Assembly (NCBI RefSeq): GCF_003693265.1
Contig: NZ_RDRE01000001.1
Span: 264,966-328,965 of the forward strand
Length of the DNA: 64,000 nt
Reading direction: 5' to 3'
Source: Corynebacterium gottingense
Lineage (GTDB): Bacteria; Actinomycetota; Actinomycetes; Mycobacteriales; Mycobacteriaceae
The notes below the pieces were generated by a model that was not told the origin of the DNA, searched no databases, and saw only the letters and a list, made by a program, of their open reading frames with translations. Positions 9,025-18,685 of this stretch are shown piece after piece. Every line of letters starts with the position of its first letter. The stretch's first letter is position 1. Both the position numbers and the translations under genes were made by a program.

Positions 9025-9708
9025 CTAGGGCACGAAGCGCTTCGTGCTACGAAACGCCACCGCGCTGACGGCGAGTGTGACTAGGCATGCGGCGTATATG
9101 CCACTGGCAGCGGCGGTGTCCCAATCGCGTACAGGGGACCCTATTGCCCAGTACAGCGCCACCGCCATGAGGAACGTGGAAAATGCGGTGATGAGGCCGC
9201 GTCCGGCACCGTAGGAGGCGTAGACCAAACCGAGCGCAACCCCCACGATGGCAGCCACGAAGAAGAACGCAATGTGGAGCAGCATCGTCAGGGTCATAGA
9301 TGTGGTGTCTTGCCCGGCGTTCACCATGATGTAGGCATCGCCGTTCGTGTCCGTCCAGGGTACGTCTGCGCCGTTGGTGAATAGGAACAGGTCATAGGGC
9401 TGGTAGTACGGGTTCTTGAACTGGTTGTAGATCGAGGATGCCGCGGTGGACACTCCAAGTATCACCGCCACAATGACGGCGGTGATTGTTGCAGAGTTCA
9501 TCCACGCGGAAAAGCTCGCGCCGAGCTGGTTTAACGCGCTCCACTGCGTGCCAGCGTGGATAAATAGGGCGGTCAGGGCGAAGCCTCCGAAGATGGTCCA
9601 GAAGGAACCGTCTCCACTGTAGAAACGGCCCAGAGGGGCCAGGATCAGTAATACGGCCAACGCCACCAGGTAGGACAGCGGCTTGAAGGGGCTGAGGAAG
9701 AGTTTCAT
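9025..9708 (-). CDS. ABC transporter membrane subunit (GntR/YtrA-type operon)
   Basis: A 227-residue membrane protein with about six predicted hydrophobic helices, and a long external-looking loop between the third and fourth that carries YNQFKNPYYQPYD and DVPWTDTNGDAY. I recognise no substrate signature. It is the last gene of a three-gene minus-strand operon with a GntR regulator and an ABC ATPase, each overlapping the next by 4 bases. In YtrA-type operons the regulator represses its own transporter, which often responds to cell-wall antibiotics or envelope stress; that role is inferred. It converges on bsaP with only 16 bases between the stop codons. Confidence 0.75.
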   Translation of the reverse strand: MKLFLSPFKPLSYLVALAVLLILAPLGRFYSGDGSFWTIFGGFALTALFIHAGTQWSALNQLGASFSAWMNSATITAVIVAVILGVSTAASSIYNQFKNPYYQPYDLFLFTNGADVPWTDTNGDAYIMVNAGQDTTSMTLTMLLHIAFFFVAAIVGVALGLVYASYGAGRGLITAFSTFLMAVALYWAIGSPVRDWDTAAASGIYAACLVTLAVSAVAFRSTKRFVP

Positions 9709-10388
9709 CGTTCGGGCCTTTCTGTCGCAAGGAGGTCGATGAGTTCGGCATCGTCCGGGTATTCGATGGGCAGGTGGACATTGTTCTCACTGATGGGTTC
9801 AGCGAAAGTGGCGCGTGTCGTTGGCCCGAGGCTCGCCGTCTCGGCGACGGGGAAGCGAGCGATAAGTTCCTTGATCTCGGCGGTGGGGCCGGTGACCGTC
9901 GGAAAACGCAGGCGGGCGTCGTCGAGTGGGACAGGGCGCGAGACCTCGTGATCGAATGTCTGCATGACATGGGTGGCCAAACCGGCGAAGTCCTCGGCGC
10001 GATGCGACGCCATCACCACGCTGCGCTGCGGGTTCTCCGCGATGTAGTCAATCAGCCGCTGGCGGACCTGTTTGCGGGTGGTGGTGTCGATGCCGTCAAA
10101 CGGCTCGTCGAGGAGTAACAGGTCCTTGCCGATGGCTAGGGCTACCTCGATGGTGAGGAGGCGGCGCTGCCCAACGGAGAGGTCCCTGATGCGGGTGTTG
10201 GGGAAGTCGAGCTCTACATGTGGGTGGATGGCCGCGACCGCGCGCAGGTGGCCGTCCACGGTCGTGCCCGCAAACTTCGCGTCCGCACCAGCCGGGACAA
10301 ACGCGGCGTGCGGGCCCATGAGCGTGTGTAGGAAATGGGTTTTGCCGGCGGCGTTTGGGCCGACCAGCGCGTAGAAGCCGGGGTTCAT
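9705..10388 (-). CDS. ABC transporter ATP-binding subunit
   Basis: A 227-residue ABC ATPase. Walker A is GPNAAGKT near residue 10, unusually with Ala-Ala where Gly-Ser or Gly-Cys is common. The signature is LSVGQRR, Walker B is LLLLDEPFDGID and the switch histidine is in ASHRAED. No clear Q-loop glutamine is visible between Walker A and the signature. The N-terminus starts only a few residues before Walker A, so the first beta strands are short. Start and stop both overlap neighbouring operon genes by 4 bases, which fixes the start. The C-terminal 50 residues after PTAEIKELI are outside the conserved domain. Confidence 0.88.
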   Translation of the reverse strand: MNPGFYALVGPNAAGKTHFLHTLMGPHAAFVPAGADAKFAGTTVDGHLRAVAAIHPHVELDFPNTRIRDLSVGQRRLLTIEVALAIGKDLLLLDEPFDGIDTTTRKQVRQRLIDYIAENPQRSVVMASHRAEDFAGLATHVMQTFDHEVSRPVPLDDARLRFPTVTGPTAEIKELIARFPVAETASLGPTTRATFAEPISENNVHLPIEYPDDAELIDLLATERPER

Positions 10389-10738
10389 TGGGTGCGCTCC
10401 TTTTCAATCATTGCGGCAAGCTCCTCGGTGGTGATGCCGAGCTGGTTGGCCTCATGGACAAGCGGTTGGACAAAGTCGCGGGCAAATGCCTCACGACGCG
10501 TACCTAATACCTGGTCACGCGCATTCTCTAGAACAAACATGCCGAGCCCGCGACGCTTTTCCAGCAGGCCCTCGTCGAATAGTTCGGTGAGCGCCTTGGC
10601 GGAGGTTGTTGGGTTGACGGAGTGATAGGCGGACAACTCGTTGGTGGACGGCACCCGGTCGCCGGGGGCGAGGGTGCCAGCGCCGATGAGGTCACGTAAC
10701 TCATCGGCAATCTGTTGGTATATGGGTTTACCACTCAT
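10385..10738 (-). CDS. GntR-family transcriptional regulator, YtrA subfamily
   Basis: A 117-residue regulator with an N-terminal winged helix (PIYQQIADELRDLIGAGTLA, then VPSTNELSAYHSVNPTTSAKALTELFDEGLL) and a short helical C-terminal tail of about 45 residues, as in the YtrA subfamily that lacks a full effector domain. The ATG at 10738 is preferred to the upstream ATG at 10750, because a promoter -10 lies exactly 7 bases before it, making the mRNA leaderless, and the protein then begins MSGKPIYQQ as usual. It heads an operon with the ABC ATPase and permease and probably represses that operon. Confidence 0.9.
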   Translation of the reverse strand: MSGKPIYQQIADELRDLIGAGTLAPGDRVPSTNELSAYHSVNPTTSAKALTELFDEGLLEKRRGLGMFVLENARDQVLGTRREAFARDFVQPLVHEANQLGITTEELAAMIEKERTQ

Positions 10739-10775
10739 GTGGGTAACCATAGAACCGGAAAGGCTGGCGTGTCAA
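10739..10775 (-). promoter_or_regulatory. Promoter of the GntR-ABC operon
   Basis: On the minus strand a perfect -35 TTGACA (10775-10770) is followed after 18 bases by TATGGT (10751-10746), then 7 bases to the ATG at 10738. This is the best-looking promoter in the window and implies a leaderless transcript. Confidence 0.8.
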
Positions 10776-10917
10776 CCCCCAATTTTTCCAACGCGCCGGG
10801 TATGGCAGGTTAGATCGCGAAAGCTGCTTGTCAGCGCTGATTTCTAGCAGTGCTGCGTCCCTGTACTACTAGTCGGGTCGAGCAAGTGGTAGGCGAAATC
10901 TGAAATACCTACCGCAA

Positions 10918-11480
10918 CTACCGCCACACCTGGGCGGCATGGACGGAGCCGGTGGCGAGGGTGTCGCCGGTATGGGTGAGGCGGTCGACGTGACGCGAGA
11001 GATCTTGGGCGACGGTGGTGGCGTCGTAATTGCTGCGTGCAGCCCATTGACCTGCGACATCAGGGGCGCATTCGGGGTAGAACTGCACCGAAACGATGGG
11101 GCCGAGCCGCATTGCCTGGATAGGGCAGTGAGCACTCGAACCGAGTAGTTGCGCGCCGGGCGGGAGTGACACTACTGCGTCGTGGTGGGATTCGACGACA
11201 ACCGGCTCGAGGATGAGGGGGCCGAGGAGAGGGTCTGTGCGACCGGCTTCGGTCAGCGACAGCCGTACGGTGCCCTTTTTGTTCTGGCTGGCCAGGCCAA
11301 CGGAGACGTCACCGCCGAAGCAGTCGGCGATGATCTGGTGGCCGAAGCTCTGGAGCGGGCTGATCGGGTCGAGCTGGAGGGCAGTGATACGCACGTTGAG
11401 GAATCAAACGAGACGATGCGACGCATTTCATCAGTGACGCGGATCTGCCGTTGCCCTCGTGTTCTCTTGAGGATCAGCTT
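10918..11480 (-). pseudogene. Decayed class I glutamine amidotransferase
   Basis: The minus-strand frame 10918-11394 carries the C-terminal half of a class I glutamine amidotransferase-like protein. SFGHQIIADCFGG stands where the nucleophile motif CFGHQ should be, LEPVVVESHHDAVVSLPPGA and the CPIQAMRLG segment follow, and QFYPE replaces the catalytic QFHPE. Both the Cys and the His of the triad are therefore substituted. Just upstream a second frame reads TDEMRRIVSFDSS, consistent with a frameshift near 11395-11410, and there is no room for the normal N-terminus before trpS. It is probably a dead gene. A short translated remnant from the GTG at 11394 cannot be excluded. Confidence 0.7.
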
Positions 11481-11489
11481 CTCGAATGA

Positions 11490-12638
<1,149 letters not shown>

Positions 12639-12646
12639 CGCCACAC

Positions 12647-12669
12647 GGGGCATCGAGTATCGACGCCCC
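12647..12669 (+). terminator. Hairpin after trpS, possible terminator
   Basis: GGGGCATCGA (12647-12656) and TCGACGCCCC (12660-12669) pair with one mismatch around GTA. No T-run follows, so this could be a weak terminator or only a structural element. The right arm contains a variant of the recurring TATCGACGCC motif. Confidence 0.45.
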
Positions 12670-12729
12670 AACGCTTCCTCTACGATTGTGGTGCTGACAA
12701 CAGTCCACTGAGTGAGGAAGGATTGCCGC

Positions 12730-13815
12730 ATGGCAACATCGACGTCGCCGTCCAAGGCGTACACCGACGAGCACGGCATTGAGCGTGCTACGAAGCAGCA
12801 GCAGGACGGCGCCATGGGCGAGGTGCAGAAGAAGGCGCCCGCCGTTGGCCACCTATTGCGCATGAACGACCGCTTCGGCGCCCAGGGCGGCAACCACTAC
12901 GCCGCGGGCATCACGTACTTTTCCGTGCTCTCGCTCTTCCCGCTTTTGATGCTGGTTTTCGCCGGCCTCGGTTTCTTCCTCAACGCCCGCCCGGACCTCA
13001 TGCAGGACATCCAGAACCAGGTCAGCGAGAGCCTGGAGGGCGACATGGGCAGCATGGTCAATGACCTCATCCAGTCCGCGATTGATCAGCGCGGCGCGGT
13101 CGCCGGCATCGGCCTGCTCACCACCCTGTGGTCCGGACTGGGCTGGATGAACAACCTGCGCGTCGGCGTCTCCGCGATGTGGAACCTGGACGCCAACGAG
13201 GGCGGCGGCTTCGTGTCCAAGAAGCTGTGGGACCTCGTTGGCCTGATCGGCCTCATTGTGCTGTTCGTCGTCGCGTTCGCCGTCACCGCGCTCGGTGTGT
13301 CGGGCTGGACGGACCAACTGCTCGAGTACATCGGCCTGGACCAGGTCCCGGGCGCGCGCGTGCTGGTGTGGGTCGTCGTGCTGCTCGTGGGCATCCTGGC
13401 GAACTTCCTCGTCATGCTGTGGGTCGTGATGTTCCTGCCGCGCACGAAGGTGCCGGTGAAGTCCGGCATGCAGGGCGCGCTGCTCGGCGCGATCGTCTTC
13501 GAGGTGATCAAGCAGTTCGCCGGCCTCATCATCGGCGCGATGACCGGCAACCCGGCGGGCGCCATCTTCGGCCCGCTGATCTCCCTGATGGTTGTGCTCT
13601 ATCTGATCTGGCGCGTCGTCCTGTACGTGTCCGCGTGGACCGCGACAACCCAGGAGAGCCTGAAGCGTGCGCCCGCGGAGGTGCCGGAGCCCGCCGTGAT
13701 CAACGTCCGCTCCGGCGCCGCCCGCCAGAATTCCAACACCGGCAAGGCGCTCGGTGTCGGCGCGGCTATTGGCGCCGTCGGTGTCGGGGTGGTGTCCCTC
13801 TTGACTCGAGGCTAA
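12730..13815 (+). CDS. YihY/BrkB family membrane protein (YhjD-like)
   Basis: A 361-residue inner-membrane protein with about six transmembrane helices between residues 55 and 310. Typical family segments are YAAGITYFSVLSLFPLLMLV, STLWSGLGW-like TTLWSGLGWMNNLRVG, and LGAIVFEVIKQFAGL. The N-terminus and C-terminus are charged or low-complexity and likely cytoplasmic. Family function is unsettled (once called ribonuclease BN in error; YhjD has been linked to lipid or LPS transport), so no reaction is assigned. The ATG at 12730 is chosen because GAGGAAGGA lies 8-16 bases before it; an earlier in-frame ATG at 12712 would remove that site. The 3' end overlaps the convergent dacB-like gene by 50 bases. 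Confidence 0.85.
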   Translation: MATSTSPSKAYTDEHGIERATKQQQDGAMGEVQKKAPAVGHLLRMNDRFGAQGGNHYAAGITYFSVLSLFPLLMLVFAGLGFFLNARPDLMQDIQNQVSESLEGDMGSMVNDLIQSAIDQRGAVAGIGLLTTLWSGLGWMNNLRVGVSAMWNLDANEGGGFVSKKLWDLVGLIGLIVLFVVAFAVTALGVSGWTDQLLEYIGLDQVPGARVLVWVVVLLVGILANFLVMLWVVMFLPRTKVPVKSGMQGALLGAIVFEVIKQFAGLIIGAMTGNPAGAIFGPLISLMVVLYLIWRVVLYVSAWTATTQESLKRAPAEVPEPAVINVRSGAARQNSNTGKALGVGAAIGAVGVGVVSLLTRG

Positions 13816-15067
13816 GCGCCAGCGCCACCAGCGCCAGCACGGCCACGCCGGCGACGATCCCGATGGACTTCCACGGGGTGGTCGCCGGCGCTTTTTGCGC
13901 ATCAGTGCTTGTCGACGCCCCCTCGTCCGGACCCGGAGCGAGGGGAGTGGTGGAGGGCGAGGTGGAGGGAGCGGTGGCGTCGTCAAGCGATGCGACACCC
14001 TGGCCCGCGGCGACTGGGTAGGCAGCGAAGAGAAGCTCCTGGGCCTGGCCCCACGCGCGGTGCTCGCCGACGGTGGTGTCCAGGAGCACCGCGACGAGGC
14101 GGCGGCCGTCATGGTGCACGCCGCCGACGAAGGTGTGGTTGGCGTCGTCGGTGTAGCCGGTCTTGCCGCCGATGCCCTCGGGGTCGTTGAGGTAGAGCTG
14201 GTTGTCGTTCCAGAGCTGGAAGCCGGGCAGGTCGTCGAAGCCGGGGAACTCGTAGGAATCCGTGTCCACGATGCTGGCAAAGGTCTGGTTTTGGAACGCG
14301 GCGCGGTAGGCCAGCGACAGGTCCCAGGCGGAGGTGGACATGCCGGGGGCGTCGAGCCCGGAGTAGGACGCGACGTAGGTATCGCGCATGCCGAGGTCCT
14401 GGGCGAGCGCGTTGACCTTGCGCAGCGCCGCGTCGTCGCCGCCGATCGCCTGGGCGAGGGCGTGGGCGGTATCGTTGCCCGACGCCATGAGCAGGCCGTG
14501 CAGGAGGTCGTTGACGGTGTAGGTGCCGCCCGCCCCGATGCCGGCGCGCGAGCCCTCCTGGTTCGCGGACGCTTCCGAGACCGGGACCTGTTGGTCCAGC
14601 GGGAGCTCGTTGATCACCACGAGCGCGAGCAGGACCTTGATAATCGAGGCCGGCCGGTACCGCCCGTGCGGGTCCTTCATCGCGACGACCTCGCCGGAGT
14701 CGGCGTCGAACACGGCCCAGGCGGAGGCGTACACGTCGCGCGGCACCGCATAGCCGGGCGGGACGATCACGCCGCAGGGGCCGTCGTAGACCTGCGGCGG
14801 CGGCGTCGGCGTGGGCTGACCCGGCGCGAGCCGCTCGGAGGTGGACATCGCTGCCGACGGCCGCTGCGCGTTCGGGCAGTTGTCGGTGTCCGGGGCGCGG
14901 TCGCGCACCGGTGGGACCCAGTTGCCAAACTCGTCGAAGTGGCCGGGGCCTGGGGTGAGCGAAGTCGTGGACGTCTCCTGCGCGACCGCCGGGTTCGGGG
15001 CGGCAGGCACCGCGATGGCTATCGACGCCACCGCCACGGCAGCGACACTTCTCCGTTGCACAAACAC
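13766..15067 (-). CDS. D-alanyl-D-alanine carboxypeptidase, S11 family
   Basis: Secreted, membrane-anchored penicillin-binding enzyme of 433 residues that trims the terminal D-Ala from peptidoglycan stem peptides. It has a Sec signal peptide (residues 1-29), a Pro/Thr-rich spacer, then the catalytic triplet of motifs: SIIK (nucleophile Ser), SGND, and KTGYTDDA. A C-terminal transmembrane helix near residues 395-418 is followed by an Arg-rich tail. The GTG at 15067 is used; a TACGAT box lies 8 bases before it, suggesting a near-leaderless message. The last 50 bases overlap the end of the convergent yihY-like gene, so the Arg-rich tail of one and the Gly-rich tail of the other constrain each other. 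Confidence 0.92.
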   Translation of the reverse strand: MFVQRRSVAAVAVASIAIAVPAAPNPAVAQETSTTSLTPGPGHFDEFGNWVPPVRDRAPDTDNCPNAQRPSAAMSTSERLAPGQPTPTPPPQVYDGPCGVIVPPGYAVPRDVYASAWAVFDADSGEVVAMKDPHGRYRPASIIKVLLALVVINELPLDQQVPVSEASANQEGSRAGIGAGGTYTVNDLLHGLLMASGNDTAHALAQAIGGDDAALRKVNALAQDLGMRDTYVASYSGLDAPGMSTSAWDLSLAYRAAFQNQTFASIVDTDSYEFPGFDDLPGFQLWNDNQLYLNDPEGIGGKTGYTDDANHTFVGGVHHDGRRLVAVLLDTTVGEHRAWGQAQELLFAAYPVAAGQGVASLDDATAPSTSPSTTPLAPGPDEGASTSTDAQKAPATTPWKSIGIVAGVAVLALVALALSLESRGTPPRHRRRQ

Positions 15068-15126
15068 ATCGCTTGATCGTACGCGCTGTCGGCTATAGGC
15101 CCGCGGAGGAACGCGCGTGGGCGGCG

Positions 15127-16266
15127 CTACTCGTCGTTCTGGGCGTAGCGGGCGGCGAGGCGCTCGATGAGCTCGTCGGTGAGCTTGTCGTCAGCGAGGA
15201 TCGTATCGAGCATGTCGTTGTGCATTGCGATCGTGTCGGCGTCGGCGGGGCGGCGGTCCTCGGGGGCTGGGTCGTCGTCGTACGAGTCGCCGGCGAGGTC
15301 CACGCCCAGGCCGTCGAGGAGGCTCTCGGGCTCGGCGGGCTCAGTGGCGTCGCGAGGCGATTGCTCGGCCTTGTCCAGCATCGTCGGGTCGATGGCGGAA
15401 AATTCGTGGGTGAACTCCTGCAGGAAATCGTCCGCTTCAGTCTGCGCGGTGGCGCGGCGCTTGCCCTTGCGCACCTCGCTTTCGATGCGTCGCTGCAGCG
15501 CTTTCTCCATCTGGCGGTGGCGCCACGACCGCACGCGGGTCGGCTCCAGCTCGCGGGCGACGGCGCGCGAGCGGTGCTCCGCCTTCTTGGCCAGGTGCGC
15601 CACCTGTACCGCGGTCTCATTCACCGGTGCGTACTCCGGGTTGGTGGACACGCGCCAGTTCCCCCAGTAACCGGCGAGGAACAGCGCGAAGCTGACGATC
15701 GGCCCCAGCACCATGCCCACGGCGAGGAACCCCGTCGCGTTGCCCAGCAACATGATCAGCGCGCAGGCGACCGCCGGGATGACCGTCGGCTGATTGTCGC
15801 CGAAAATGGACGGCTCGCGCCCGGTGACCACGTCGCGGATCATGCCGCCGCCCGTCGCCGTGAACACGCCCATCATGATCGTGGGCAGGATGGGCAGGCC
15901 GTACGTGATCGCCTTGCCCGCGCCCGTGGCGGCCCACAGCGCCGAGACGAACGCGTCGCCGTGGCTTTGTAAGAGCTCCCAGGCCTTGCCCTTGAAGTAG
16001 GTGAAGCGGGCGATGAGCGCGCCCGTGAACGCCAAGATGAGGTACTCGGGTTGGTTCATGGCGGCGACGGTGCCCTGGTTGATTAGGACGTCGCGAAGCA
16101 TGCCCCCGCCGAGGGCGGACAGCATGGCGATGAAGAAGAAACCGATGATGTCGTAGCCGCGGTGGCGGGCTAGGGTTCCTCCGATGATGCCCATGAGCAG
16201 CACACCGGAGACGTCGAACCAACGGTAGATAGTGGTGATTAGGGGATCGACCTGATCGGGGGTCAT
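15127..16266 (-). CDS. TRIC/UPF0126-family membrane protein with long cytoplasmic tail
   Basis: A 379-residue paralogue of the protein at 6837. Residues 1-210 form the seven-helix channel-like domain with the paired signatures LGGGMLRDVLI and TGGGMIRDVVTG. Residues 215-379 are a highly charged tail, first basic (RVRSWRHRQMEKALQRR), then acidic and Asp-rich, absent from the shorter paralogue. That tail may bind a partner or gate the channel, which is inference. It is encoded 59 bases downstream of dacB's start on the same strand and 22 bases after the next upstream gene, so the three may be co-transcribed. Confidence 0.85.
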   Translation of the reverse strand: MTPDQVDPLITTIYRWFDVSGVLLMGIIGGTLARHRGYDIIGFFFIAMLSALGGGMLRDVLINQGTVAAMNQPEYLILAFTGALIARFTYFKGKAWELLQSHGDAFVSALWAATGAGKAITYGLPILPTIMMGVFTATGGGMIRDVVTGREPSIFGDNQPTVIPAVACALIMLLGNATGFLAVGMVLGPIVSFALFLAGYWGNWRVSTNPEYAPVNETAVQVAHLAKKAEHRSRAVARELEPTRVRSWRHRQMEKALQRRIESEVRKGKRRATAQTEADDFLQEFTHEFSAIDPTMLDKAEQSPRDATEPAEPESLLDGLGVDLAGDSYDDDPAPEDRRPADADTIAMHNDMLDTILADDKLTDELIERLAARYAQNDE

Positions 16267-16288
16267 GGCGTGGGATGCCTGAAGCTTT

Positions 16289-17527
16289 CTAGAACTTGGA
16301 GAAGCGCTTGATCAGCTGGTTTTCCATCTCGGTCCACGATTCCGCCTTATCCGTGAATGGGGCGGACGGGACGTAGCCTGCGGCCTCGGTCGAACCGAGC
16401 ATGTAGGCCAGGTAGTCCTGGAAGCGCGGGTTGGCCAGCAGGAAGGAATTGAGAGAGTCGTCCTTGGCCCAGTCGGCGGCGTCGGCAAGCAGCTCGTACG
16501 CCTTCGCCATCTGCTGGGTGTCCACGGTGTCGACACCCTTCGCGATGTCCTGCGCAAGCCCGTTGAACGAGTAGGAGTTGTCCGGGTGGACCTCCACCTT
16601 CAGGTCGCCGGCATTGGCGGCGTTGACCAAGTCCGGCCAGGTGGACAGGGAGGCCAGGTCGTGCTCGTCGTTCTGCAGGATCCAGCGGCCGAGGTGCTTC
16701 GTGGACGGGAACGTCATGATCTCGCCGTACTTGCCCATGAACACCGGGGCGGAGCCGAGGTAGGTGCGCAGGGTGTACACGCTCTTGCCCTGGATGGAGA
16801 TCTTGACCGGGTCGATGCCGGCGTTGGCCCACACCGTGGCGTCGTACGGGTCCGCCGCGGCGGCCTGCTCCTTCGCCGCCGCCTCCTCGCGTTCCTTGTT
16901 CGCGGCGCGCGTTGCCTGGGCGGACTCGATCGCGGCGCGCGCATTATCGACGCTCGCAGCATCCAGCTCATCCGCCGACACCAAGCGCACAGCGCCATCG
17001 AGCGACTCCACGACCTCCTTCCAGTTGGCCAGGATGACGTGGCCGAGCCCGGTCCACTCGTCCATGCCGTTCTCGCCCGCGTAGTGGTCGGCGCCGCGCG
17101 CCACGTTGCCCAGCACCGAGTGCGAGGCGAAGAAGATCTGCGCGTGCTCCGCGCTGGCTACGTCCGCCAGCGAGCGCGCGATCTGCAGCACGCCGCCCAG
17201 CGACGAGACGTTGACGTGGCTCGGGCGCCCCGCCAAGTACTCGGGCGCGCCGATGATGTCGAACGTGTGCTTCTCGTCCGGCACGACGCGGTCGTTGCCC
17301 TGGCCGCTAAAGTGCGCCCACTTCGGGTGGTCCGTCAGGTCGTGCTCGGCGTGGGTATTGATGTACGCCAGCAGCTCGGCCGGTGAATTAAACACCAGGA
17401 TGGACTGGTCGTCTCCGAGGAACGCCTGCCACTCGGAGCCGTGCTCCTTCCAGGTCGGGGCCCACAGGGTGTAGAAGTCGCCCTGGGTCAGTGAAATCTT
17501 GACGGGGAGGATCGCGCGCGTGCTCAT
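16289..17527 (-). CDS. Conserved hypothetical protein with internal duplication
   Basis: A 412-residue soluble protein with no motif I recognise and no signal peptide or membrane helix. It contains a clear internal repeat. Residues near 8-75 (PVKISLTQGDFYTLW, FLGDDQSILVFNSP, then EHDLTDHPKW) are echoed near 235-300 (PVKISIQGKSVYTL, FMGKYGEIMTFPST, then EHDLASLSTW). The halves are joined by a charged alanine-rich helix (ARAAIESAQATRAANKEREE). The ATG at 17527 is preferred to 17566 because it gives the repeat-proximal start and has TAAAGT 8 bases upstream. Related corynebacterial proteins exist, but I know no function. Confidence 0.75.
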   Translation of the reverse strand: MSTRAILPVKISLTQGDFYTLWAPTWKEHGSEWQAFLGDDQSILVFNSPAELLAYINTHAEHDLTDHPKWAHFSGQGNDRVVPDEKHTFDIIGAPEYLAGRPSHVNVSSLGGVLQIARSLADVASAEHAQIFFASHSVLGNVARGADHYAGENGMDEWTGLGHVILANWKEVVESLDGAVRLVSADELDAASVDNARAAIESAQATRAANKEREEAAAKEQAAAADPYDATVWANAGIDPVKISIQGKSVYTLRTYLGSAPVFMGKYGEIMTFPSTKHLGRWILQNDEHDLASLSTWPDLVNAANAGDLKVEVHPDNSYSFNGLAQDIAKGVDTVDTQQMAKAYELLADAADWAKDDSLNSFLLANPRFQDYLAYMLGSTEAAGYVPSAPFTDKAESWTEMENQLIKRFSKF

Positions 17528-17587
17528 GAACGCAAACTTTACTAAAGGTCGCCGCGCGCGACGCACCCAACCCGCTACCCCTCCCGG

Positions 17588-18685
17588 CTACGCCGTCGGA
17601 CGCCAGAAGCCGCGGAACGGCATGCCGATGTTCTCGGTGCGCACCGGATTGAGCTGGACGGGGTCGCCCGCCTCGATCATCATCCCGTCGCCGGCGTACA
17701 TGGCGACGTGGCCGTCCCACACCACCAGGTCACCCTCCTGCAGGTCCTCGTACGCTACCTGCTGGCCGACGGCCTGCTCCGCTGCGGTGCGCGGGATGTC
17801 CACGCCGGCCTGCCCGTATGCCCAGGAGGTGAGACCGGAGCAGTCGAAGCCGCCGGGCTGGCTGCCGCCCCAGGTGTACGGGGTGCCGATCTGCGACTTC
17901 GCCGCCTGCACCGCAGCGGACCCGGCCGTACTGGCGGGGCTTGCAGGGCTCACCGGCTCGCCGAGCTCTGGCGGGGTCGCGTCGCCCGCGGGGCCCGGTT
18001 CGCCGCCGCCTACGCTCGCCGCCACCGGCTGCGCCGCCGGGCGGGTTTCCGGCACCGGGGTGGCGGTGGGACGGATCGCGGCCAGGGGAGAGCGATCGAC
18101 CAGCTCGCCGAGCGTGCGCTGCGCTTCCTGTGCGACCGGCGACGCCACCAGCGCCTCCCGGGCGTGCATCGCCAGCGTCGTCTGGTTCAGCCGGTCGGCG
18201 AGGCCGTCGAGGTCATTGCCCAGGGTTTCCAGGATCGCGCCAGCCTTGAGCAGGCCGGTGATCACCACGGGCGCGGCGGCGGAGAGCTGCGCGAGCGGAC
18301 CGCCGACGGCAGCTGCGGCGGCAGCGGCGGACGCGTTGCGGACCATCGAGATGGCGGTGTCCACGAGCTCGCCCACCGCGGTGGCGACGAGCGTGGTGCC
18401 GGTGACGACGATGTCGCTGATCTCGTCGCGCTGCTCGGTCAGCGCGGTGACGGCGTCGCGGTAGCGGCCCGCATCGGCGCCGACGACGCTGGCGAGCGGG
18501 TCGAAGGCGGCGAACTGCGGGGTGGAAAACGGCGGGAGCGTCGGGAAGATCTCCGGGCAGGACGCGAAGATCTTCGTGGCCGCGTAAAGCGGGTCGATGC
18601 ACGAGCCCCGCGCGGTATCGCGCACCGCGGTGAAGGTGGGATGTTGGGCGAACGCGGTCAGGGGCGATGGCGTTGCTGTGGTCAT
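17588..18685 (-). CDS. NlpC/P60 domain protein with helical N-terminal domain
   Basis: A 365-residue protein. The C-terminal domain (residues about 255-365) is an NlpC/P60 cysteine peptidase: PYTWGGSQPGGFDCSGL with nucleophile Cys282, then the DGHVAMY histidine. Such enzymes cleave peptidoglycan stem peptides. The N-terminal 200 residues are alanine-rich helices, and a Pro-rich linker joins the parts. No Sec signal peptide is seen, which is odd for a cell-wall hydrolase. With the small upstream gene, which it overlaps by 4 bases, it resembles an ESX/type VII substrate pair or a fusion to such a domain. That route is inferred, not shown. Confidence 0.82.
   Translation of the reverse strand: MTTATPSPLTAFAQHPTFTAVRDTARGSCIDPLYAATKIFASCPEIFPTLPPFSTPQFAAFDPLASVVGADAGRYRDAVTALTEQRDEISDIVVTGTTLVATAVGELVDTAISMVRNASAAAAAAAVGGPLAQLSAAAPVVITGLLKAGAILETLGNDLDGLADRLNQTTLAMHAREALVASPVAQEAQRTLGELVDRSPLAAIRPTATPVPETRPAAQPVAASVGGGEPGPAGDATPPELGEPVSPASPASTAGSAAVQAAKSQIGTPYTWGGSQPGGFDCSGLTSWAYGQAGVDIPRTAAEQAVGQQVAYEDLQEGDLVVWDGHVAMYAGDGMMIEAGDPVQLNPVRTENIGMPFRGFWRPTA

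Noticed and set aside
12853..14280. A 475-residue minus-strand open frame
   Set aside because: It spans the complement of the yihY-like gene and an alternative frame of the carboxypeptidase gene; Asp/His-rich shadow sequence.
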